A DNA stretch of 64,000 bases from Picochlorum sp. 'celeri' (taxonomy: Eukaryota > Chlorophyta > Trebouxiophyceae), in NCBI GenBank assembly GCA_010909725.1, contig JAACMV010000030.1, forward strand, positions 310,001 through 374,000, read 5' to 3'. The notes beneath the pieces are model-generated. The model did not search any database, was not told where the DNA came from, and was given only the letters and a program-made list of their open reading frames with translations. The translations under genes and the position numbers were made by a program. Positions 26,001 to 38,000 of this stretch are shown here, one piece after another (the first letter of the stretch is position 1; each line of letters starts with the position of its first letter).

Positions 26001-29000
26001 TGGTGGAGAATCTAATCGAGCTTGGAGCCCGCGTCGTATCCTTGCTTCTATTGTTACTGGTCCAGGAACAGATGAATGAGCGGAACCCACATAGTGCAAA
26101 GAACGAGAATATGGTATCTTTTCATCTAATACACAATGTGCAGAGGTCGCTCCCGTTAGAACAGCGTGAGCATTTGTTCCTTGGAAGGCAAAAGCACTAA
26201 CTCCCATGTTCTGGGAGCAACAGCTTGGGTTTGTGCAGAACTTCTCCCTGGGAAGCAGAACACAATCTTTCCTCGAGAGGTTTGACTCGACATACGGATT
26301 CAGATTTCGCAGGTGAGTCAAACTGAATGAGTTTGGAGAATGACAGCTGGCTGTCGCGAGGAAGAGCCCAGCCATACCTGCAGCTGGTTCACCATGACCA
26401 ACCCATGCTTTGCTTGCCATGAAGGTGAATGGATCACTAGTATGTTTCCATAAGCAGCAATTGCTGCCACCAATTTCAATAGGGGTCTCCAAGGGATTCC
26501 CTGTACGTGCAATAGACAAGCCTTGGATCTCTGAAGGCACAAGCCAGCCTGTTGGGTTGCAGCTAGATCACCAGAAGTTTGTGATGGCCCATTTGGTGCT
26601 GTCAATGAGCTTGATCTGCCATCCTGATTCACTGCACTCCCACATATCGTGACATTCAGGATGTTTTGTCTGAATCAATGTTGTCGTTTGCTTCAAGAGT
26701 TAAGCAGGCACACATTCTCTCCCCCTCACATACCCATCTGCACTAGCATCCAATGCTTTACACCTTCCAGATGGAGTGAGCATACTGCCGCCCAAACAAT
26801 TGATGTCGAGGTGACAGTGCATTGCACATGGGCTCCTGATGCATATGACAGGGCACTTCTGCACTAGCAATGTCTCTTGCTGCAATATGGGTGGCAACAG
26901 AGAAGCTGAGCAAGCAGTGTCAATGCTCAAACTGGGACCTTGGAATGCCAAATGTATACGAAATACGTCCACAGGCCACAGGACAGAGCATTTGAAGTTG
27001 CATGGAAATGCGCCTTTCTCGGCATATGCATGTACAAGGGATCCATAGTTGAGCTGGCCAAGCCAATGTAGACTCCTCTATGCGAGCCTGCCTCAGAAGA
27101 CTGATACGCTATCAAGGAGCTACAATAAGCTCTAACAGCAAACGCTGCTGGGGATCAATCAGCGAAGCCTCTGATTGAGAGATCGAGAATGCCGTGGTAT
27201 CGGAAAAAGCCAATATCTTTCAGGAACGCCCCAAAACCTTGCACTTGTAGAACCGTGTTGCCTCTAATATTCCACCTGTCAAACGGTACTGTGCCGACGA
27301 CATCTACTGATTCATCGAAAAGGAGACCACTATCTGGTGAATTTCGTTGTAGTGAGCGATTTCCAACACGAGAGTCATACGCTGATGTGCTTTGACGACC
27401 AACTTTTCTTTCTCTGCTGATGATCACCTCAGGCTCAACAATGTTTGGATGAACGCGACATGGATTGTACGGTGGGTAATCGAATACAATAGTGGATGTA
27501 AGTTGTACCTCGAATGCTGTTTCGAGAGCATTACGAAGTTCAACAGCACCCAAGGAGTCCAATCCAGATGCCATAAGTGGCTCCGATAATCCTACAGAAG
27601 ATCCTATGATTCTCTCAACGGATTTCGCGACAACATCGGTAATTTCGGTTGCCTTTCTTTCTGTAAGAGCTGGCCTCATAGTATGCTCCACTTCTTCTAC
27701 ATTCACTTCAGCTACAGCGAAGTCCTCGATGAAAGAATGCAGACCATGTGCATGCCCCTTGCCAAACTATTCCAGTCAAATGGTACGGCACCGACCACCG
27801 GTTGCGACAGATCAAAAATCTTCTCAAACATTCTCAGACCATTTTCAATCGACAAGACGCCGATACCCATGCGTTCAAGGCGAATGCTCGTTGATTTGTC
27901 CCGTGTAGCCATTCCTGCTGAGGCCCATGCCCCCCACTGAACACTTTTTGAAGAATATCCCTGATTTTCTAATGAAGCTGCATAGTAATCCAGGGCTGCA
28001 TTAGCCGCAGAATAGCTGATTTGTCCTGGAGATCCCATCATTGAGGCGATTGATGAGTACATGACATATGATGACAATCTGCTATTTCTGGTTGCATCAA
28101 ATATTTTGTGGACAGCGACAGATTTGGGAGCAGCTACCAATCTAAAATCTCGAAGAGACTGGTTTGTGATTGTAGAATCTCTCAAAATTCCTCCTGCAAT
28201 ATGTAGGCAGCCTTCTATGTCTTCAAGCAACACCAAGTCACTGTTGTGCGATGCGTCACACTTGCTTGAAGATAAGGCACCCTCAAATGTTGATAGGCCA
28301 CGCATTGAACCAGGTATGCTTCCGGATCGACTTGAAAGGTGAATGGTATTAGCTTGATCAGATAAAAGCCAGCCTACCATTGTTCCGGCAAGAGCCCCAG
28401 ACCCGCCTGTAATATGGTGCACCTTGCCCATCCTACTCCTAGACAACGGTTCTGCCTCTTCTTTCTTGCAACGGCATATTTGAGGTTTCTTGACAACAGA
28501 CCCATATACAGCTCCACCATATATTCCATATCCTGGATTTGCTCGGTCCATTATCTGCCACCTTGTCTTTTGCAAAGTACTGAATCCCATAGCAATGTGA
28601 TTCCCTGGATGCTCCTGAGCATAGGACTTGAGCATTCCATGCAATTGAAGAGCACTTGGATTGTAATGATTTTGGCAGATTGATGTTGCCTGATCTGGAA
28701 CGAAGCATCCTGATGCACTGAAGTCCTGATCAAGTTGATCCATTTGCTGCATTGCTGCCAGTGCAGATTCCGGGCTCTGACCCTTAACACACCAGCCAAA
28801 CTCTTGGCTTGTCTGCTCAGGCTCTGTTGCCCTCCATTCGATGTGATACATATGTTCATCTTTACTTCTTCCAGAGAATGCAGAGGGTATTTGGCTTCTC
28901 GACGTGATAACGCCATCCACTGCCAGCAGATTATCTGATTCTTGTTTCAAGGAGGAATGATCAAACGATAAGAACGAAGGCTCTGCGCCATGTGATTGTC

Positions 29001-32000
29001 TGCCTGATGCCATTATATCAAATGAAACAACGATTCCGGCTGTTGACACACAAGATAAGGCTGCATCCAAAGATACAGACGGGTCTCCACCAACATAATG
29101 ACAGATTTTCCTGCCTGCCTTTCTCTGTCTTGGCAACATCATTCCAGAAGTGGCTCCAGCAGACACCTGCTCTGTTGCACGATGAGACAGATCAGTCCAT
29201 TTTAAGGCCCTGAACTCGCCGATTCCAAATCCTGCCTGGCCATCCCTGATTTTAATGATTCCTTCGGGATATATTGCGACAGTCATATGCGGTGGGTAGG
29301 AACCATAAACAGCACGGAGAACTGCATCTCCTAAACTGCACTCACCAACTGATCTGGACGCAAACATGCTCTTTAGACACTGTTCTGTTATGTAGGAAAG
29401 TGCCCCTAGGGAAACAATTGGCTCGCCATTTACTTTTACACCATCGTTGATGTTTGCAAGCCTGGGTTGTCGAGAATGAACTTCAAACAAGGCAGAGCTT
29501 CCCTTACTCACTGCAGTGCAAAGTACGTTAGGAATTTCTGGGTGGACCCAGTGGCGAGACTTTTCCCAGTAACCCTGAAGAGGAACTGATGCAGGTACCA
29601 CGCCTACTGCGACACCTTTTGATATGATTGCATGTGCATTAGTGCCTTGGAAGGCAAATGAGCTCACACCCATGTGGGATACTATGTCTTCGCTAATCAC
29701 AGATTTTCCATGAGGTGCCACTGACCTGGGAATAAACCAGGCACTTTGTGCCAGGACCGGTATTGTGTGTGAATTTAATGCCCTCAGATGCAAAATAGGC
29801 AGAACTGCTTCATTGGAAACAGCTGTTTGAATATGAGCCAGACCCATCATTCCAGCAGCTGGCTCTGAATGTCCAACAAGTGATTTTCCTGCCGCAAGAA
29901 CTTTGGGAGATGCAACACCTTGCAGAAGAGCACTCAAAGCACCAACCTCAATAGGATCACCTAGTCCAGTACCAGTTCCATGCATTTCAAAGGTATCAAT
30001 CTCCCAGGGATGCAACACAGCATCCTTCAGAGCAGATTTAATAACCCTTGTTTGCGCAGGTCCATTTGGCGCAGTCAGAGAACTAGATCGGCCATCTTGG
30101 TTCAGTGCAGTTCCACTTAATATACTGAATACATCTGGTACTGTTGCTGTTTCTGCTAGCAGTTGCTGGATGTAAAATGCACCCCCAGCTTCTGCTCTGA
30201 CGTATCCATCGGCTGCTGAATCAAGCGTTTTGCATCTTCCATCCTGAGATAGCATCCCTGACTTCGCGAATGCCGCTGGAGTATCAACTGAGAGCATCAG
30301 GTTGGCCCCAGCATTCAGCGCACCCTCACACTGGCCTAATTTCAGGGAATTGCTTGCAGCATGAAGACTGACAAGGGACGATGAGCATGCTGTATCAACT
30401 GTAAGGGTTGGACCCTTCAGATCAAACGCAAAACTAACTCGACCAGAAGCGACACTCAGAGTGTTACCAGTTGCAGTATATGCCGTGATACCCTTCACAT
30501 GCTTTGCCATGACCTTTGCGTAATCGGTGGAAGACAAACCAACAAACATGCCGGTCTCCCTCTCGTAGGCACCATTTTGCTGTGACTTGCAGAAAAGAAT
30601 TTCAGCGACCAATTCCATTAGCATCCTTTGTTGTGGGTCCATTAATGCTGCTTCTGCATCAGAGATGCTCATACAAAGGGGATCAAACATCTCAATGTCT
30701 CCAAGAGTGGGTGCAAACCTTACAGGTAATCCGCTGAACATGTGAGCGTGTGATTCAATATCCCATCTTGACAGAGGAATAATACCAGATGCATCTTTTG
30801 CTTCGATAAATGCCAATGCATTGCACGAAGACCGTATATTTGCATCTCGAATCACCATGCATCCTCCAGACGTTTTGACCAATTGATCATTCCCAATGGT
30901 GATTGAAATCTCGCTTTCAGTTTCAACTTCTTCAGAACTGACCAAGGTGCTGATAAACGCAGCAATACTTGATGATGTTGGATAATCAAAGACCAAAGTT
31001 CCTGGTAATTCAATGCCAAATTTGCTCTCTAAGTCATTCCTGAATTCTACTGCACTAAGAGAGTCAAGCCCAGCAGACATTAATGGCTCATTTGCACTGA
31101 TTTCTCCACCCAGAATCAACGACACAGCTTCTTGTACAGTTGCAAGAACCTCTTCTTCGGCAAATTTGTCTGATACATTCTTCTGCTGCCTCGACTTCAC
31201 ATTTCGCTTCTTTTCTTTCGATGCATGTGATGCTGTGGCAAAGTTTGAGAACATCAGAGGTACTTGTGAATCCTTATACTGAGTATTGATGAACACATTC
31301 CAATTGAATGGAATGCACGTGACTGTACTCGATCCTGTAAATTTATTCACCAGGCTCGACATTGCACCAATACCAGTGTTAACATCGACAAGACCTAGGC
31401 CAGTCCTTTCAACTCTTGCCTTTGTAGAGGCATCATTAGCTGCCATACCTGTCCCAGCCCATGCCCCAAACTGTATGCTGACACAAGGAAGTCCTTGCGA
31501 TACCTGCTTTGCTGACATATCATCCAACGCACTGTTTGCTGAACTGTAATTCATTTGCCCTGGCGAGCCCAGCAGAGAGGCTACTGAAGAGAATAGCACA
31601 CTTACTCCTTCTGGGTGTAAGCCAAGGTGTGACGCGAGGTGTTCCATGGCCACGACCTTGGGTGCAAACACCTTTCGGATGCCAGAAATACTCTGATTTG
31701 CGAGTGTCGCGTCCACCAAAACTCCACTCGCATGGAAAAGGCCGGACAGAGCACGCTCTGAACACAGGCTCGCTCCATCCTCCTGCATCGATGCATCTGC
31801 AGTCACAAGCGTTACTGGATGATTGTTGCCGCCAGCAATGAGATCAGAAAGATCATTCCAAGATCTGAGGCGTCCGGTTCGCCCGGTTGCAACGACGCTT
31901 ACTTGGCCTGATTTCAAGAGCCAGCAAGCAGTCAACGACCCCAGGGTGCCCAGGCCGCCAGTCACAAGCATGGCACCGCTCTTTTCAGGGCAGGGGGGTA

Positions 32001-35000
32001 CCTGTGACTCGGGTCTATTCGTCACAATTTTGCCCACATGACGAGCCTGAGACATTTGACGCAGGGCAGCCTGCACGTCGTGCAGACGATGGGTGACTTG
32101 AGGCAGAGGATTCACAACGCCATCCGACAGCAGTCCTCCGAGGCGTACGAGGGCTGCCTGCACAGCCATATCTGGGAGGAAATCTACCGCCACCAGGGTG
32201 TACCCAACGTCAGGACGCTCCTGGCACACACGGGAGCCACTCCAAATGTCACGCTTGCTGATCTCAATGAAGCGGCCTCCTGGACGAAGCACAGAAAGAG
32301 ATCCAGAAACCATCCCGCTGGACGTCAAGCTGTTCAGAACAATGTCAACGCCCCCGAGCTCCGCCACCTCAGACACAAACTGGGTGTCGCGAGAGCCAAA
32401 CGCGTGGCAAACACCCATGCCGCGCACCAACGAGCGCTTGTTAGGACCACCAGCAGTCGCCACAACAACCCCTCCAAGAGCAGCCACTTGCTGGATGGCA
32501 GCGAGGCCAACTCCTCCCGCAGCACCGTGCACCAGAGCCCGTTCACCAGGCTGGCAGCCCGCAGCCTGGCGGAAGGCCGCGTCTACAGTGATGAACACAG
32601 TTGGGCAAGTCGCAGCTGCCTCAAATGAAAGGTTGGGAGGCATCGGGGCCATGCGTGGGGCGGACACGTGGACGTGAGAACCAAGGCTTCCACCAGCCAG
32701 CCCAAACACAGCATCTCCTGGCTGAAGCGAGTCAACGCCTTGCCCACAGGAAACCACCACACCTGAGCAATCACCTCCAGGGGGCCCAGGGTCTCCAGGA
32801 TACATCCCCAGGACATTCAGAACGTCACGGAAGTTGATGCCCACGGCGCGCACTTCAACCACCACAGTCCCCTTGGTAGCTGCAGTACTGACAGGCAGGG
32901 CTTTCAGGTTATTCAAAGCACCACGGGGAACAGGCATCAGATGGTAAGAGGGCAATGGTTGAGGAATAGATGATGCCTGCAATACTGCTCTGAATATTGC
33001 TCCACATGAAATTCCAGATGGGAAATGTGTGGCAGAGCTCATTTCCCCTGACAGAGAAACCCTTCCATTTGAATCTTGCTCATTGTTGAAAACACATGAA
33101 ACCCGCATTTGAGATAGCTCTGCCTTGAGACTCTTCATCATGCCAAATATGCATGATTTCGACCCTTGATCTCTATTCCCTTCGATCATGCTGGTCTGGA
33201 TGAGGGGTGCATCGACATTCATCAAAATTCCAGATTTCTTTAAGGCCGGTGAGTCTTTCAACAGCCCTATAGCATTTGCAATTAAGGAGGTAGACTGACC
33301 ACACAGTGACACATTCCATGAATCGTTCGTGGTTAGACTGATATTAGATACATCATCCACCGACCAAATCTCCTCATACAGTACATCAGTTGCATGGATG
33401 GGTTCCACTCTCGACTCACGTCTCTGCAGTGAGGCTGACGATAAGCTTTCAATTTTCAGGCAACCACCTGATATTGGATTAGATAGCATGTAGTTAGCTG
33501 TGCTTTCGTTAATATATTCACTAGATGCGCTAAGGAAACGTGGGCGACCAAACTGAGCTGAATGGAGGGCGCCAAAGCCAGACGGTACTCTAAGCTCATT
33601 CAAGGTGCAAGCTGCGAGCTGAAGGCAATTATCGAGCGATGCCATGTTCACTTGCTCAGCCGGGTCGTGGTGAGCATTTTGAACAGAAGCTGTCGATTGA
33701 TTGACAAATCGAATACCAAAGTTCAGTATTGGGTGAATCTGTTTCACCTCCTTCGCGATGTCCCTTTCTGACAAGGACCCAACAATACATGAGAAATGGC
33801 AATCGTTGGCATGTGAGAAGATACTCAGACTATTCTCTTTGATGAGACATGATAGTGTGGACCGCTGACTAGAATCCAAAGCACTCAAGGGCATCGCTGT
33901 AGGAATCGAGCCACCGAGAAGCACTGGTTGCTTTGACCCTCTCTCTGCAAGACAGGAGGCCGCTGAGATTGCCATTTGGAAATAACCAGCTCCTGGAAAG
34001 ATTGGCTTTCCATTGACCTGATGATCCCAAACATAACTGAGTCTTGGAGAAGCACTCAAATCGCATTCGAATCTTCCTTTGGAGGTCATGAAGCGCGTCA
34101 AAAGAAGCTGAGGGTCACACGTAACCCAAAACCTGGTGTATTTACACAAACCGGAGCCCATCGTGTCATTATAAGACCCTTGCAAACTATCTTGGACCAC
34201 AATTACGTGAGCGTTTGTTCCTTGGAATGCAAATGCACTCACGCCACTCAGCTTGATTGAGTTGGGATCACTGCATGACTGTCGAGGGAGTACCCATGAC
34301 TCTGATTCTCCAGCACCAAGGCTAGATACCACATGCTGATTCAAAGCTCTAAGATGCGATATTCCGAGGATCTTTTCATGCCTTAGGCCTCTTGACAGGT
34401 GAAGAAGACCAGTCATTCCCGCAGCAGGTTCTCCGTGCCCAACCCACGATTTGGAAGCAAACAAAGTGACTGGATTCTTTCTTCGTATCCCATCAACAAA
34501 AACTGCTGATATGGCTCCAATCTCAATCGGATCTCCAAGAGGTGTACCTGTCCCATGCATTTGAATGTTTGACATTGAACTAGGCTTTTCCGATGCACTG
34601 TGCAAAGCATTCCGGAGGACTTCCTGCTGACTGGGTCCGTTGGGGGCAGTCAGAGTGGCACTCCTTCCAGCCTGATTCACAGCTGTGCCCTTAATCAATC
34701 CAACATTTTCTTGGTGATCACTAGAAAGCAAACACGTGACTACAGCTTCACCTCTCACGTATCCGTCAGCAGATGCATCCAGAGTCTTACATCTTCCGTT
34801 CAGTGTTGTCATGCCAGCTCTTTGGAACATGGCAGGTGTTTCGGGAGCAAGTGTGAGATTGACACCACTATTAAAGGCATATAGCGATTGATCGCTGATC
34901 ACACTACTGTAAGCCATATGCATGCTAACCAGTGATGATGAGCATGCAGTATCAACAGTTGCTGCCGGCCCACGCAACCTGAATGAATATGAGACCCTTC

Positions 35001-38000
35001 CAGATACAACACTCATAGCTGTACCTGTGGCTGAATATGCCGTAACTCCTTTCAGATGTTTTGAAGAGATCTTAGCGTAATCATTGGACGATACTCCAAC
35101 AAAGACGCCCCAATTTGCCCTATTCTGCTCCTCAGACATCTCAAGAGACCTTTGTGTAGCTATGTCAAAGGCAGTTTCCAAGAGAAGGCGCTGCTGAGGA
35201 TCGATGAGTACAGATTCTGTTTCTGAAAGTCCAAATAGACTATTATCGAACATATCCACGTGATCAAGGAATACTCCGAACGGTACTGGCAATCCTCCAC
35301 ACAAGTCCACTTGTTTTTCAAGGTCCCAGCGGCTCAAGGGGACGTGTTCCACACAGTCGGATGGCTCCTCCGTGATGAAATCACGATGTGTTTTCGAAGA
35401 AAAGCATAAAATTTGAACATCACGTGCACCCCCTGACGGTATCAAAGCGTGTTCAACATCTGCAAGGGACAAGTCATCACCTGACTCAGAGAAATCTGAT
35501 GATATCTGTGTGCTCAAATAATTTGACAGTGCCCCTACGGTTGGATAATCGAACACAAGAGTCGATGGAAGCGATATACCGAATGACGACTCAAGAGCAT
35601 TCTTTAGCTCAACAGTTCCCAGGGAGTCCAAACCGGCAGCCATCAATGGTTCCTCAGAGTCGACTGGCTTGCCCAACACTGCCTTCACTGCCTCCTGGAC
35701 CTGTGGCTCAAAGTCACCGATTCTTGGTCTCGGTGTGGATTTTACAGATTTTCTCCTTCTTCTTCTATCCACCTTGGATTGGTTTTCTTCTACGGATTCG
35801 TCATCAGATGATAGTTCCTGTTGTTTTCCACCGTGCAGGGAAGCAGTTGTTTCTAGATATTTTGACAGTGCCCCTACAGTTGGATAATCGAACACAAGAG
35901 TCGATGGAAGCGATATACCGAATGACGACTCAAGAGCATTCTTCAGCTCAACAGTTCCCAGGGAGTCCAAACCGGCAGCCATCAATGGTTCCTCAGAGTC
36001 GACTGGCTTGCCCAACACTGCCTTCACTGCCTCCTGGACCTGTGGCTCAAAGTCAACACCACTTGAATTAGTGATTGCTTTGAAGCCCTTACGGGCCTTA
36101 GGTTTTCGTTCTTTAGGCCTTTGTATCACGTCGTGAGTGGATGAAGATGGAAGGGCACCAGGGCTCCAGAATTCAGCAAAGTTGCCAAACATAGGTGGGA
36201 TTTCACGGAATTGCCTCAGGAAGTTTTCCCAGATGAATGGAACGACAGAAATGACCGATTTAGTCATAGCACCGAACATTACGGAACTAAAGGCCGAAAT
36301 ACCTTGATTTGGCTTCACCATGCCCATGCCCAGTCTCTCAACTGCAAGGCGAGTCTTTTCGTTAGCCATACCCCCCTCTGCCCAAGCGCCCCATTGGATG
36401 CTCAACGCGGGAGACCCGTGGTTGAGCTGAAGGTCAGCGATCACATCAATGGTGGCGTTTGCTGCGCTGTAGTTTGTCTGACCAGGCGATCCAAGTAGAG
36501 ATGCCACTGAAGAAAAGAGAACAGCATTTGAAAGTGGGTAGTTCCGAACACTATTCTTCCAGATCAGAGCACTGCTAGATTTTGGCCCTGATACGGTCCT
36601 TACGCGAGAAAGATTCTGGTTAATTGCCATTGCGTCAGACAGAACGCCTCCAGAATGAATTAATCCCTGCAAGCAGAAAAAAAAGTAGCTTGGTTATGAA
36701 CACTTTAATATAGCAGTCAAGTAAGTAAGATGACATACCATTACTGGCTTTGATGAACTGAAGAGCGAGACAATGCCTGCAACATTCTCCGAAGACGTTA
36801 TATCACATTTACAGGCGGAAACCTCTGATGTTGTTCCATTATTTGTGATACTTCTCACGGCAGTGTTGTCTCCTCTTCCAGTGCGGCTGAGGAGTACAAT
36901 GTGTTCAACATTGTTGGAAGACATCCAGGTTCCCACCAACGATCCTATCATACCCAAACCACCAGTTACAAACCAAAACCCTGATAGTCCATGCGAGTCT
37001 GACAGTCTCGCTCTTCTTGTCACAATCTTTCCAATGTGTCTGGCCTGTGACATCTGTCGCAAAGCTGACCGTACAGAGTTCAAGCTATGATTCACAGATG
37101 GCAACGGTTTCAGGGATCCAACTGAGAGATTCCATGCCAGCCTGGTGAGATACCTGTTGACAGCCATATCTGGGAGGAAATCTACCGCCACCAGGGTGTA
37201 CCCAACGTCAGGACGCTCCTGGCACACACGGGAGCCACTCCAAATGTCACGCTTGCTGATCTCAATGAAGCGGCCTCCTGGACGAAGCACAGAAAGAGAT
37301 CCAGAAACCATCCCGCTGGACGTCAAGCTGTTCAGAACAATGTCAACGCCCCCGAGCTCCGCCACCTCAGACACAAACTGGGTGTCGCGAGAGCCAAACG
37401 CGTGGCAAACACCCATGCCGCGCACCAACGAGCGCTTGTTAGGACCACCAGCAGTCGCCACAACAACCCCTCCAAGAGCAGCCACTTGCTGGATGGCAGC
37501 GAGGCCAACTCCTCCCGCAGCACCGTGCACCAGAGCCCGTTCACCAGGCTGGCAGCCCGCAGCCTGGCGGAAGGCCGCATCTACAGTGATGAACACAGTT
37601 GGGCAAGTCGCAGCTGCCTCAAATGAAAGGTTGGGAGGCATCGGGGCCATGCGTGGGGCGGACACGTGGACGTGAGAACCAAGGCTTCCACCAGCCAGCC
37701 CAAACACAGCGTCTCCTGGCTGAAGCGAGTCAACGCCTTGCCCACAGGAAACCACCACACCTGAGCAATCACCTCCAGGGGGCCCAGGGTCTCCAGGATA
37801 CATCCCCAGGACATTCAGAACGTCACGGAAGTTGATGCCCACAGACTTGACGTCAATGACAATCTCACCGTCTCGAACCGTAGAAATATCAAGCGCCTCT
37901 GGCCGCAGGTTGTTCAAAGCCCCCCTTGGCTGGGGAAGTAACTGATATGCTGTCTTTGATGGCCTCACATATGATTCCTCTAGGGTCTGGGAGAGGACGG

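Larger units (their letters stand above)
14270..27760 (-). other. Frameshift-ridden tract within the PKS gene (modules 6 ACP to 9 ER)
   Basis: About 13.5 kb in which the reading frame changes many times. Traced examples are a GGGG run near 27755, a CCACC near 27470, TTTTTC near 27207, an extra base near 26990 and near 26945, two single-base losses at the KS7 HGTG motif (about 26.51 and 26.49 kb), two at the DH7 motif (about 25.96 kb), and one at about 14.28 kb. Longer clean frames survive inside it (22650-20989, 17314-16082, 20777-19887). Catalytic motifs remain canonical when frame changes are allowed. Both flanks are open for more than 8.9 kb without a break. Confidence 0.85.

Noticed and set aside
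14270..27760. Reading the frameshift tract as a series of small independent genes or many introns
   Set aside because: The pieces are consecutive parts of the same PKS domains, the breaks are of one base, and splice consensus is absent at the breaks I traced.
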